Shown piece by piece: positions 1 through 7,678 of a DNA stretch of 22,685 bases; position 1 is the first letter of the stretch, and the number at the start of each line of letters is the position of its first letter. The position numbers and the translations under genes were made by a program. Location of the stretch: positions 1 to 22,685 of the forward strand of contig JALSQH010000260.1 of assembly GCA_026985515.1 (NCBI GenBank). The letters are read 5' to 3'. The notes beneath the pieces are model-generated. The model saw only the letters and a program-made list of their open reading frames with translations. It did no database searches and was not told the origin of the DNA. Source of the stretch: a bacterium. Lineage in GTDB: Bacteria > JALSQH01.

Positions 1-402
1 ATTATCATATTCCTGCACCATCCTCCTTACATTGAGATGCACAGAGAATGTATGATTTCCCGGTGAAAGAAAACTCCTGGAAGAGCCGAGATAGAGTTTG
101 AATCCCCTGCCACTTCTCTCAATATGAAACTCACCCCTGTGACCATCGATAAAAACACTTTTGACAAAAATTGAGCAACTTCTCTTTTTACCAAATTCAT
201 CCTTCCACTCTTCGTAAAAATCCATCACTATGCCATGCCTGATTTTTACATTTTCAACCCTTGCAGTAACATCAATGAAAAGATCAGCACTTCTATCTCT
301 GTGAAGAACCATCCTTTCACTGTAGTTAAAGAATTTTTCCCCTGCAAAGAGATTCACTGAAAGCAGGAAAAAGATCAAAACTGTAAAAAACTTTCTCATC
401 AT
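1..402 (-). CDS. DUF2207-type membrane protein, N-terminal part (cut by window edge)
   Basis: This open frame runs off the left edge, so only the first 134 residues are present. The start ATG (402-400) directly follows the lemA stop codon; a second ATG lies just after it. The N-terminus is a signal peptide: basic MMRK, a hydrophobic stretch, then NLFA with likely cleavage before GEKFF. The mature part has the beta-rich pattern of DUF2207 N-terminal domains, with a GIVMDF motif near residue 60, 'FIDGHRG' near 90 and 'LSPGNHTFSV' near 120. In the family this exported domain is followed by transmembrane helices and a Gly-rich tail, which would lie outside the window. DUF2207 genes commonly sit beside lemA, as here; the molecular role is not established. 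The family call comes from pattern and context. Confidence 0.75.
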   Translation of the reverse strand, partial: MMRKFFTVLIFFLLSVNLFAGEKFFNYSERMVLHRDRSADLFIDVTARVENVKIRHGIVMDFYEEWKDEFGKKRSCSIFVKSVFIDGHRGEFHIERSGRGFKLYLGSSRSFLSPGNHTFSVHLNVRRMVQEYDN

Positions 403-951
403 CTACCCCTTCAGATTAACCCCGGGAGTCTCCCTCTCCTCCGCAGATATGTCAAAAAACTCCGCCTCCCTGAAACCCAAAAGTCTGGCCACAATGTTGT
501 TGGGAAAAATGGTTATAAATGTGTTGTAATCCCTGACAGCTCCATTGTAAAACCTTCTGGCAAACTGAATATCATCCTCAATCTTTGAAAGTTCCCTCTG
601 CAGATTTAGATAAACCTCACTTGCCTTCAGGTCTGGATAATTTTCTCCAATAGCGATGATTTTCCTTACCCCCTCCATAAATCTTCTTTCCTTCTCTTCC
701 CTCTTCCTGACATTTTTCTCTCCGTCTGCCTCGCTCCTGAGCCTTACAAGCTCTTCCATCACATCCCTCTCAAAATCCCGGTAACTTTTCGTAACCTGAG
801 ATAGAAGAGGAATGAGGTTTCTCCTCCTTCTCAACTGCACATCTATTCCGCTCCAAGCTTCTCTCACAAGATTTTTCAATCTCACCATTCTGTTAAAAGC
901 ATAGAGGAAATAGGCGAGAAGCAGAAAGAGGAAAATCACAATATATATCAT
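403..951 (-). CDS. lemA: LemA family membrane protein
   Basis: 182 residues, normal length for LemA. One N-terminal transmembrane helix (about residues 2-20) is followed by the family hallmark 'FNRMVRLKNLVREAWSGIDV' and 'QLRRRRNLIPLL'. The rest is a long, charged helical bundle with the conserved 'YPDLKASEVYLNLQRELSKI' region near 105-125 and 'YNTFITIFPNNIVARLLGF' near 140-160. LemA proteins are membrane-anchored helical proteins with mostly cytosolic or periplasmic bundles; their function is poorly known. The gene overlaps the upstream radical SAM gene by 4 nt (ATGA), and its stop touches the start of the DUF2207 gene. LemA and DUF2207 are a recurrent pair, which suggests they act together at the membrane. 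Family assignment is firm; function is open. Confidence 0.92.
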   Translation of the reverse strand: MIYIVIFLFLLLAYFLYAFNRMVRLKNLVREAWSGIDVQLRRRRNLIPLLSQVTKSYRDFERDVMEELVRLRSEADGEKNVRKREEKERRFMEGVRKIIAIGENYPDLKASEVYLNLQRELSKIEDDIQFARRFYNGAVRDYNTFITIFPNNIVARLLGFREAEFFDISAEERETPGVNLKG

Positions 952-1886
952 TTACCCCTCCACTCCTTACCCTGCCAGGTGTCCCTCAATTCCAGCTCCC
1001 TTTCTATTCTGTTGAGTATTTCTCTCTTTCTCAATGTCCACTCTGGTGCCACCAGAGTCCGGGGATCTGGATCCCCGGTGAGCCTCTGAATGAGAACACC
1101 AGGGGGGAGCATTTCAATTATTTTTACCACAATGTCAATATATTCATCCATGGTAATTGGAGTGAAGTATCCTCTCCTGTACAGTCTGGCAAGGGGCGTC
1201 CCCTCCGGAATATAGAGAGAATGAATCTTGATCCCATCTATGGGCAACTTTGAAACAAACTCCCCTGTGTAGAGCATATCCTCCCTCTTTTCAAAGGGCA
1301 GTCCAACAATTATATGAACAGCCACATTTATATTTCTCTTCTTCGTTTCCTCCACAGCCCAGACAAGTTCCTCCACGGTATGCCTGCGGTTGATCCTCTT
1401 GAGTGTCTCATTTCTTGCACTCTGCAATCCATATTCTATCCACAGGTATGTCCTGCGAGAGAGCTCGGCAAGATAGTCAAGCTTCTCCTCATCCACGCAA
1501 TCTGGCCTTGTCCCTATTGAGATTCCAACAACATCTTCATCCTGAAGAGCTTCCTCATACAGCTTCCTCAGCCTCTCAAGGGGAGCATATGTATTGGTGT
1601 ATGCCTGAAAATAAGCAATGAATTTCATTGGCTTGTTTCGAGGATTAAGTATTTTCTTCCCCTCCCTTATCTGCTCTATGACAGGAAGCTCGGGATTAAC
1701 ATATGGTGCCCTTGACCCACTTCCCTCGCAGTAAATACAGCCACCCCTTCCCTTTGTGCCATCTCTGTTTGGACATGTGAAACCCGCATCAATCCCAATT
1801 TTTCTGACCTTAACACCAAAGAGAGAGCGAAGATATGGACCAAAGGCATTGTAACGCTTATTGGCTACCCATGGAAATTTCTTCAT
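948..1886 (-). CDS. TIGR01212/YhcC-type radical SAM protein
   Basis: 312 residues. The iron-sulfur cysteines are C38, C50 and C53 in the CX11CX2C arrangement ('GFTCPNRDGTKGRGGCIYC') typical of the YhcC/TIGR01212 subfamily rather than the usual CX3CX2C. The N-terminal 'RYNAFGPYLRSLFG' and later 'AYFQAYTNTYAPLERL', 'GTRPDCV', 'EYGLQSARNETLKRINRRHT' and 'VHIIVGLPFE' are all family blocks. It is expected to bind a 4Fe-4S cluster and cleave S-adenosylmethionine in the cytosol; the physiological substrate is not established. The start ATG (1886-1884) directly follows the MarC stop, with a G-rich run serving as the ribosome site. It lies inside the dnaN-recF-lnt operon, with no obvious functional link to its neighbours. 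Confidence 0.9.
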   Translation of the reverse strand: MKKFPWVANKRYNAFGPYLRSLFGVKVRKIGIDAGFTCPNRDGTKGRGGCIYCEGSGSRAPYVNPELPVIEQIREGKKILNPRNKPMKFIAYFQAYTNTYAPLERLRKLYEEALQDEDVVGISIGTRPDCVDEEKLDYLAELSRRTYLWIEYGLQSARNETLKRINRRHTVEELVWAVEETKKRNINVAVHIIVGLPFEKREDMLYTGEFVSKLPIDGIKIHSLYIPEGTPLARLYRRGYFTPITMDEYIDIVVKIIEMLPPGVLIQRLTGDPDPRTLVAPEWTLRKREILNRIERELELRDTWQGKEWRGK

Positions 1887-2522
1887 TTACCCCCCCAGAA
1901 TAGGAAACTTGTAGAGCAATCCCTCCAGAATAAACTGAACCGATATGGCAGCGAGCAGGAGACCCATGATCCTGTTGGCTATATTCATTCCAGTGTTGCC
2001 CAACAGATCTCCAAGTTCATCTGCAAAAAACATGGTTACATAAACCACAGCTCCAACTCCAACAATTATCAGTGAGTAGAGAAACATGGAGGAGAATGAA
2101 TGCATTCTGTGGGAAAACATGATCACAGTGCTTATGGCACCGGGACCTGCAAGAAGTGGAAGGGCGAGGGGAACAACTGCTATATCCTGTTTAGTGGATG
2201 CCTCCACATGTTCTTCTTCTGTGTACTTGGTACCTGGTCTCCTCGCCTGAAGCATCTCAAGGGACATCATGAGAAGCACAATTCCACCTGCAATTTTAAA
2301 AGAGTAAACATCTATGCCTAACAGAGAAAGTATGTACTCTCCAATGTAAGCAGAAAGAAGAAGTATAACGACCACAGAAATCGATGTTCTCCTTATAATT
2401 CTTCTCTTTTCCCCTGTCTCAAAATCCTCAGTCAACCCTATAAAGACAGGCAATACTCCAAGAGGATCGACTACTGAAACTATTCCCACAAACACCTTTA
2501 TGTAAAATGTTACCTCTCCCAT
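1887..2522 (-). CDS. MarC/UPF0056 family integral membrane protein
   Basis: 211 residues, the usual MarC length. About six hydrophobic segments are visible. Diagnostic blocks are 'IVSVVDPLGVLPVFIGLT' near residues 14-31, 'LLGIDVYSFKIAGGIVLLMM' near 66-85, 'IAVVPLALPLLAGPGAISTV' near 114-133, and a C-terminal 'GMNIANRIMGLLLAAISVQF' block. The NPxG/DPxG and LAGPG motifs are conserved in this family of inner-membrane proteins. The old link to multiple antibiotic resistance is not supported, and the transported substrate, if any, is unknown. The frame overlaps the end of lnt by 13 nt, so translation is probably coupled. The Shine-Dalgarno match is weak, consistent with that coupling. Confidence 0.92.
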   Translation of the reverse strand: MGEVTFYIKVFVGIVSVVDPLGVLPVFIGLTEDFETGEKRRIIRRTSISVVVILLLSAYIGEYILSLLGIDVYSFKIAGGIVLLMMSLEMLQARRPGTKYTEEEHVEASTKQDIAVVPLALPLLAGPGAISTVIMFSHRMHSFSSMFLYSLIIVGVGAVVYVTMFFADELGDLLGNTGMNIANRIMGLLLAAISVQFILEGLLYKFPILGG

Positions 2523-3988
2523 TTCACAAACACCCCTACCATATAGAAAAGTATAAGGATTAATGATAAAATCACAATCCAGTCGCCCGCAATTGAATAG
2601 AGAGTTCTGTACCTCACCGGAACAATATCACCTGTTACCCCGGTTCTTTTAAAGATCTCCGTTTCCTTCAAAACTGCACCTGTTGGTGAAACTATGCCCG
2701 ATACCCCTGTGTTGGCTGATCTCACTAAAAATCTTTTAAACTCCACAGCTCTGAAGGAAGCCATTGAAAAATGCTGATATGGAGCGGATGTTTTGCCGAA
2801 CCACGCATCATTTGTGATATTAACAAGATAAGCCGCCCCCTTCCTGATCATTTCTCTGGATATTTCTGGAAAGATGGATTCGTAGCAGATCAGGACCCCG
2901 AACTTCCCATAGGCGGTTTTTAGGGGCTTAATCTCATTTCCGGGACTCATGTTACCAACCATTGGGATTAATTTTTCAATGAATTTCAGATACTTCTCTA
3001 ATGGAAGGTACTCGCCAAAGGGAACAAGGTGCACCTTATCATAGTAATCAACAATCTCACCAACCGGTGAAACCATGTATGCTCTATTGAGATACCTGAT
3101 CCTTCCGTTTTCATATCTGTAGGCAGGAGAGCCAAAGAGAAGATAGATTCTATTTTTGAGGGAAATGTACTTTATCCTGCTGGAATACTCACTGCTCTGG
3201 AAATAGAAAGGCGTTGCTGTTTCTGGCCACACCACCACCCTTGCCCCCTTTTTAGAGAGATCATCTGTCAGATCTTCATAGATTTTAACAGTTTTTTTTC
3301 GGTATGAAGGACTCCACTTAACAGATTGATCAATACTTCCCTGAGCTATCCCCACACGCAATTTGTTACTACTCTTACTTAGAATCCTTTCCCACACCAG
3401 CTGGTCAGTTTCTCCATAGAGAATTCCAAGAATAAGAAGTAAGGAGGAAATTTTTATCCACATTGATTTTCCGGATCTGGAGAAAAAGGAGGATATGAAG
3501 AAAATGAGAAGAAACTCAATCAGTAATATCCCTCCTGCATCTCCAAGATTCATAAGAGGCCTGAAGGGATACACAGCGTAACCTGTTATTTCCCAGGGGA
3601 AACCTGAGAGAAACCTGCTCCTCACATAATCGAGAATAATCCATAAGGATGCAGAAAGCAGTGGAAAAATTTTGCTTTGCCTGAATTTCTCAGCTATCTT
3701 GAAAAAAATGAAAGGGTAGAGGGAAAGGTAGGCTGTTAGAAGAATCATGGGTATAAGAGCGACGAAAAGTGAAACATCACCATACTCAGCTATGGCGTAG
3801 GTTATCCAGTAGAGGAGAGCAATCTGTGAAATCCACAGAGCAACAAATATCTTCAAGTCTCCCGTCCTTTTTTCAAATACGAGGAAAAAGAGAAGATAGA
3901 GAGATAAGGGAAGGGCAAAAAAGATTGAGAAAGGGGGAAAGGAGATCACATATAGAATTTCATAAAGGAATATCAGGATTGTTTCCAT
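2510..3988 (-). CDS. lnt: Apolipoprotein N-acyltransferase
   Basis: 492 residues, close to the E. coli enzyme. Lnt adds the third acyl chain to the N-terminal cysteine of lipoproteins in the inner membrane. The first 190 residues form several transmembrane helices, including the conserved 'FLSGFPWEITGYAVY' near 126-140. A nitrilase-like domain follows (about 210-460) with a visible Glu-Lys-Cys triad: E256 in WPETATPF, K318 in YDKVHLVPFGEY and C368 in LICYESIFPE. A last helix lies near 470-487. The start ATG (3988) has a GAGGGG ribosome site and overlaps the end of recF by 16 nt. The two lipoproteins encoded at 10120-12716 would be natural substrates. Lnt supports a diderm organism, although some monoderms also N-acylate lipoproteins. 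Confidence 0.95.
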   Translation of the reverse strand: METILIFLYEILYVISFPPFSIFFALPLSLYLLFFLVFEKRTGDLKIFVALWISQIALLYWITYAIAEYGDVSLFVALIPMILLTAYLSLYPFIFFKIAEKFRQSKIFPLLSASLWIILDYVRSRFLSGFPWEITGYAVYPFRPLMNLGDAGGILLIEFLLIFFISSFFSRSGKSMWIKISSLLLILGILYGETDQLVWERILSKSSNKLRVGIAQGSIDQSVKWSPSYRKKTVKIYEDLTDDLSKKGARVVVWPETATPFYFQSSEYSSRIKYISLKNRIYLLFGSPAYRYENGRIRYLNRAYMVSPVGEIVDYYDKVHLVPFGEYLPLEKYLKFIEKLIPMVGNMSPGNEIKPLKTAYGKFGVLICYESIFPEISREMIRKGAAYLVNITNDAWFGKTSAPYQHFSMASFRAVEFKRFLVRSANTGVSGIVSPTGAVLKETEIFKRTGVTGDIVPVRYRTLYSIAGDWIVILSLILILFYMVGVFVKWER

Positions 3989-4992
3989 ATTCTTCCCCTC
4001 TCAACGACATACATATCATCTGTCTCTTCAACAGGAGATGTTGAAGTGACAAAAGCCTGGAGCTGGTTTTGTTTGATAAAGTTTAAAAGATAACTTCTTC
4101 TTGCACTGTCCAGCTCTCCGCCTATATCATCTATGAGGAAAACAGTTTTTTCCCTTTTTCTTTCGAGCATACCTGCTACGGACAATTTATAAGAGAGAAG
4201 AATAATTTTTATCTGACCCCTTGAAGCATACCTCCTTGCAGGTTTTCCATTTATGAGAAATTCAACCATACTTCTGTGTGGTCCATAGAGGGAGTATCCA
4301 TACCTTTTCTCCCTCTCAAGAGCTACCTGCCCCGCCCTTCTGTAATCAACTCTGACCATCCATTCCCCTCCACTCAGGGAGCCCGAAACTCTTGCAATTT
4401 CTTCATTTAAATTCTGAATAAAATCCTCCCTCCAGGACTCTATTCTTTCACTCATTTTCTTAAATTCCTCATTCACAACCTCAAATAATTTTAAATCAAA
4501 CTTGTCACTCTGCAAAAGAGAATTTCTATCTGAAAGGAGCTTTCTGAATCGGGAGAACTCTGCAAGATAACTTCTATCAAGGTAGAAAATTCCTCTGTCT
4601 ATAAGGTTCCTCATAAACCTGGGTGAGGAAAAGATCTTCGTCTCCTCTCCGGGAAAGAAACCAATGATTGTTATCTTTCTGAGGTACTCCTGAGTGGACA
4701 CACTCTTTCCATTTATCTTTTTTACCTTTTCACCACTGCTGCCGATCTCTACAAAAAATGTGAATCTTTCACTTTCAACTTCTACAGATGATTTTTCCCT
4801 CTCCCACTGCACACATTCAGTCACTCTTGAACTTCTCACACACTTGAGGTTACCGGCAAGGTATATTGCCTCCAGAAGGCTTGTCTTCCCCTGACCATTG
4901 TCACCGATTATGGCTGTCACTCCACTGGAGGGGTAAAGCTGGACATCATTGATATTGCGAAAGAGGGAAATTGCAACTCGCCTCAGATACAT
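3973..4992 (-). CDS. recF: DNA replication/repair protein RecF
   Basis: 339 residues, slightly short for RecF (about 360). It is a cytosolic SMC-like ATPase that helps load RecA at gaps together with RecO and RecR. Walker A is GDNGQGKTS at 30-38. Near the C-terminus come 'YGPHRS', the signature 'YASRGQIKIILL' and Walker B 'TVFLIDDIGGELD'. The start lies 9 nt downstream of the dnaN stop with only a weak ribosome site, which suggests coupling to dnaN. The dnaA-dnaN-recF order is classic for the origin region; the usual next gene, gyrB, is replaced by lnt. Confidence 0.95.
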   Translation of the reverse strand: MYLRRVAISLFRNINDVQLYPSSGVTAIIGDNGQGKTSLLEAIYLAGNLKCVRSSRVTECVQWEREKSSVEVESERFTFFVEIGSSGEKVKKINGKSVSTQEYLRKITIIGFFPGEETKIFSSPRFMRNLIDRGIFYLDRSYLAEFSRFRKLLSDRNSLLQSDKFDLKLFEVVNEEFKKMSERIESWREDFIQNLNEEIARVSGSLSGGEWMVRVDYRRAGQVALEREKRYGYSLYGPHRSMVEFLINGKPARRYASRGQIKIILLSYKLSVAGMLERKREKTVFLIDDIGGELDSARRSYLLNFIKQNQLQAFVTSTSPVEETDDMYVVERGRIWKQS

Positions 4993-5001
4993 TAAGAATC
5001 T

Positions 5002-6105
5002 TTACCATGGAATATTCATTGGCATTATAATTACAAATTTGTCCAGTTCCTCTGATTCGTAAATAAGTGTTGCCGTCATTTCATCCCGTAATTTAAAGTG
5101 GAGTTCATCTCCACTGAATGGAATCATGCTATCGAGAAGATATCTTGCGTTGAATCCTATTTCTATCGGGTCTCCCTTCAGAGTAACAGGAATAGACTCT
5201 TCAGCATCCCCGAGTTCATCCCTGCTTATGAGTTTGAGCTCATCGTGGGTGAAGATGAGCTTTACTCCCTTGAGTTTATCAGTTGAAATTAATGAGACCC
5301 TTTTTACTGCAGCAGCGAATTCATCCCTGTTAACCGTTGCAATGGTCGGATTGTCTCTCGGTATCACACTTCTGTAGTTAGGATACTCACCCAGGATTAA
5401 TCTTATGGTTATCTCAGTGTTCCCGTCTGAAGCCACAACGATGTTTTCAGTTATTCCCAGTTTTATCTTATCTCCTCTGGAGCAGAGTTTGGTGAGCTCC
5501 GAGGCACCTTTTCTTGGAAGAATTATTCCCTTTTCCGGGTAATTTACATTTTCAAGTCCCTCAACCTTTTCGCTTGCATAACTCAGTCTGTGGCTGTCTG
5601 TTGCTACTGCTATGAGTTTATCTCCCTCCTTTTCCAGAAGTATTCCTCCAAGTATTGGTCTCACATCATCTGTTGCAGCAGCAAACAGGGTGGAGTTGAT
5701 GAGTGAGGAGAGGGTTTCAGATGATATTTCAAATTCGTTAGAACTGTCAACTGTTGGTTTTGTCGGAAAGTCTTCAGGTTCAGATGTTACGAGATTGAAC
5801 TTTGCTTTTTCTGATCTTATTTCCAGTTTATCACCTGATGTTGTCAGTTCCACATCTTCTCCCGGGAGTTCCCTCACTACTTCGTACAGTTTCCTGGCGT
5901 TTACACATATTTTTCCTTCTTCTTCGACGCTCGCACTGGTCCAGGTCGTGATAAAGGAATCAAGGTCGGTCCCTGTGAAGTAGATTTTCCCATCCCCGGT
6001 TGCTTCAAGCAGGAGGTCAGATATTCTTCCGCTTTTCTTGTCTGCTATGCTCTGGGGAAGGATGATTGCCTCAATCAGGTCTGTTTTATTTGCTTTTATC
6101 TTCAT
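5002..6105 (-). CDS. dnaN: DNA polymerase III sliding clamp (beta subunit)
   Basis: 367 residues, the standard length for the beta clamp (three copies of a similar fold over about 120 residues each). The N-terminal 'MKIKANKTDLIEAI', the middle block 'LFAAATDDVRPILGGILLE' near 140-158 with 'ATDSHRLSYA' after it, 'GEYPNYRSVIPRD' near 240-252, and the C-terminal 'IIMPMNIPW' are conserved clamp blocks. The dimeric ring encircles DNA and tethers polymerase III, and it binds partner peptides through the C-terminal cleft. The ribosome site AGGAGG lies 9 nt before the ATG. It is transcribed after dnaA across a 202-bp spacer and before recF. Confidence 0.97.
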   Translation of the reverse strand: MKIKANKTDLIEAIILPQSIADKKSGRISDLLLEATGDGKIYFTGTDLDSFITTWTSASVEEEGKICVNARKLYEVVRELPGEDVELTTSGDKLEIRSEKAKFNLVTSEPEDFPTKPTVDSSNEFEISSETLSSLINSTLFAAATDDVRPILGGILLEKEGDKLIAVATDSHRLSYASEKVEGLENVNYPEKGIILPRKGASELTKLCSRGDKIKLGITENIVVASDGNTEITIRLILGEYPNYRSVIPRDNPTIATVNRDEFAAAVKRVSLISTDKLKGVKLIFTHDELKLISRDELGDAEESIPVTLKGDPIEIGFNARYLLDSMIPFSGDELHFKLRDEMTATLIYESEELDKFVIIMPMNIPW

Positions 6106-6133
6106 CTCTCTTTTCCTCCTTTTTTTTAATTTT

Positions 6134-6213
6134 AAGTAAAAACAAAAGAGTTACAAGAAGTAAAAGATTGATGTAGGAATGTCGAAAAATGACTCTTCTT
6201 CCTGTTTTTACTT
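6134..6213. repeat. 11-bp inverted repeat in the dnaA-dnaN spacer
   Basis: AAGTAAAAACA at 6134-6144 is matched exactly in inverted form by TGTTTTTACTT at 6203-6213. The core AAGTAAAA occurs again in direct orientation at 6158-6165, so three copies of the core fall inside 80 bp. The arms are too far apart for a simple terminator hairpin, and they lie in the most AT-rich part of the spacer. This could be part of the unwinding region or a protein-binding array. Confidence 0.5.
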
Positions 6214-6221
6214 GTTTTTTC

Positions 6222-6300
6222 TTTCTACATCCTCCTGTTCCTTTTCTGTCTGTTCTTTTAAAGTTTTCTACCATCTCTGACACTTCAAGTTTTCTACACA
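6222..6300. repeat. Three TTTCTAC repeats, possible DnaA-box-like sites
   Basis: TTTCTACA at 6222-6229, TTTCTACCA at 6265-6273 and TTTCTACACA at 6291-6300 are in direct orientation. The last two belong to a perfect 11-bp direct repeat, AAGTTTTCTAC, at 6261-6271 and 6287-6297 (26 bp apart). TTTTCTACA at 6290-6298 differs from the canonical DnaA box TTATCCACA at two positions. They lie just downstream of the dnaA stop codon. Binding by DnaA is inferred, not shown. Confidence 0.4.
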
Positions 6301-6307
6301 CTTTTCT

Positions 6308-7585
6308 TCATCTTTTTTGACCGTTTATTATCATGTTTTTGATAATCTCAATTTCTGTCTCAAATGTTTTGTCGTTGCTGATTTTTTCCTTTATTTTCTG
6401 GTAAGAGGATATGACGGTGGAGTGTTTTCTTCCAAATATTTTTCCTATTTCTTTGTAGGAGTAGTTCAGCATTTCCCTTATCAGGTATATTGCTATATGT
6501 CTTGCCTCTGAAATTGTTTTGGTTCTGCTGTTAGATTTAAGGTCTCCGGGATTGATGTTGAAGTAGTTTCCTATTCCCCTGAGAATCTTTTCAACGCTCA
6601 CTTTATTGTTATCAAAGGAAACAATGTGGCTCAATTCCTGAATCAGAAACTCCTTTGTGATCACCTGCTTACCTTCAAGTTTTGCTCTGAAGTTGAGTGA
6701 GTGGAGAAGATTTTCAATTTCGCGGATATTTTCTGGCGCATTTTTTGCAAAAATTTCAAGAGCCTCCTCTGTGAAGGGTAGATAGTTTCTCTCCTTTATT
6801 TTGTGTTGAATTATTTTCTTTCTCGCTCCATAGTCTGGTGGTTTTATTTCAGCCATGAGTCCATAGGTCAGGCGGGATCTGAGCCTTTGAGGGATGTTAT
6901 TGAGCTTGAAGGGATTTTCATCGCTTGTGACCACAATCTGCTTGTGTTTTCTTAAAAAGGAGTTGAGTACAGTGAAGAGTGCCTCACCTGTTTTTACCCA
7001 GCTTTCCTTGAAACACTGAATATCATCTATGAGCAGTACGTCATTTTCAAGCAATTCATTCACAAAGTCAAGATTTGAACCATTCATCATTGCGGATATA
7101 TATCTGTTCATAATTTCATCAGGATTGGTGTAGAAAATTTTGAAACCTGGCCTGGTGGCATACAACCTGTGACCGATGGCGTTGAGAATGTGGGTCTTTC
7201 CTATTCCATATCCACCATAGATAAACAGAGGATTGTGAACCTCTCCCGGATTCTCCGTAACTTCAATGGCAGCGTGGTAGGCTGTCTTATTAAAATTATC
7301 CACCACGAAGTTTTCAAAGGTCATTCTGCTGTCAAGATCAGGATGCAGACGTCTGTCTGTTTCATTTCCAGTATCAATCAGTATCCTGGTACTTCTATCA
7401 CTTACCATTTTTTTCAGTTCCCCCTCCATTCTTCTGATCAGGTCCTGAAAGAACCAGCTGTCACAGATTATGTGTATTGCGTTTTTTTCTTTTTCCCATA
7501 CGACTCTGAAGTGATTTGCAAGGGAAGGATCTTTCTGAATGAGAAAATCCCTTATCCTGGTTTCCAGTTCTTCTCCCGCTTCCAT
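6308..7585 (-). CDS. dnaA: Chromosomal replication initiator protein DnaA
   Basis: 425 residues, short because the linker (domain II) between domain I (about 1-72) and the AAA+ ATPase (from about 88) is nearly absent. Domain III starts at 'TFENFVVDNFNKTAYHAA'. Walker A is GGYGIGKTH (124-132), Walker B LLIDDIQ (about 184-190), and RLRSR (about 234-238) supplies the arginine finger. Domain IV (about 325-425) binds DnaA boxes. Its signature FGRKHSTVISSYQKI (384-398) departs from the common FGGRDHTTVxHAxxKI: one Gly is missing and Lys (K387) stands where E. coli has Asp433, a base-contacting residue. The start ATG has a GGAGGT ribosome site 4 nt upstream. A promoter is predicted at 7679-7707. Confidence 0.97.
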   Translation of the reverse strand: MEAGEELETRIRDFLIQKDPSLANHFRVVWEKEKNAIHIICDSWFFQDLIRRMEGELKKMVSDRSTRILIDTGNETDRRLHPDLDSRMTFENFVVDNFNKTAYHAAIEVTENPGEVHNPLFIYGGYGIGKTHILNAIGHRLYATRPGFKIFYTNPDEIMNRYISAMMNGSNLDFVNELLENDVLLIDDIQCFKESWVKTGEALFTVLNSFLRKHKQIVVTSDENPFKLNNIPQRLRSRLTYGLMAEIKPPDYGARKKIIQHKIKERNYLPFTEEALEIFAKNAPENIREIENLLHSLNFRAKLEGKQVITKEFLIQELSHIVSFDNNKVSVEKILRGIGNYFNINPGDLKSNSRTKTISEARHIAIYLIREMLNYSYKEIGKIFGRKHSTVISSYQKIKEKISNDKTFETEIEIIKNMIINGQKR

Positions 7586-7613
7586 AACACCTCCGCTGCG
7601 AATCCTCTGAATC

Positions 7614-7642
7614 TTGACAGAATTCCTTCTATGTGGTTATAT
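7614..7642 (+). promoter_or_regulatory. Predicted sigma70-type promoter for the rpmH operon
   Basis: A perfect -35 box TTGACA (7614-7619) is followed by a 17-bp spacer and TTATAT (7637-7642); TATATA one base further is an alternative -10. Transcription would start near 7649, about 98 nt before the rpmH ATG. It faces the predicted dnaA promoter located to its right. Confidence 0.7.
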
Positions 7643-7678
7643 AAAAAAACACATCTCTTTCAAAGAAGCCCGTTTTAT

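Larger units (their letters stand above)
6106..6307. other. dnaA-dnaN spacer, candidate replication origin (oriC)
   Basis: This 202-bp gap between dnaA and dnaN is very AT-rich, most strongly near the dnaN end (about 6115-6170). It holds three TTTCTAC motifs close to dnaA and an 11-bp inverted repeat with 58 bp between its arms. The spacer between dnaA and dnaN is a common place for oriC or part of it. No canonical TTATCCACA box is present here. The assignment rests on position, repeats and base composition only. A 71-codon minus-strand frame crosses the whole spacer but is judged more likely a chance product of A-rich sequence. Confidence 0.45.

Noticed and set aside
3454-3462. Perfect canonical DnaA box TTATCCACA
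   Set aside because: It lies inside lnt, encoding Trp-Ile-Lys in a conserved frame, with no cluster around it; chance is the simplest reading.
6086-6301. 71-codon minus-strand frame across the dnaA-dnaN spacer, with a GTG start and a hydrophobic stretch
   Set aside because: It crosses the repeat array, overlaps dnaN out of frame, has a weak ribosome site, and sits in A-rich sequence where stop codons are scarce by chance. A small membrane protein cannot be fully excluded; conservation in relatives would revive it.
7631-7641. ATAACCACA-like sequence (minus strand) upstream of dnaA as a DnaA box for autoregulation
   Set aside because: It has two mismatches to the canonical box and coincides with the -10 region of the rpmH promoter, which explains it better.
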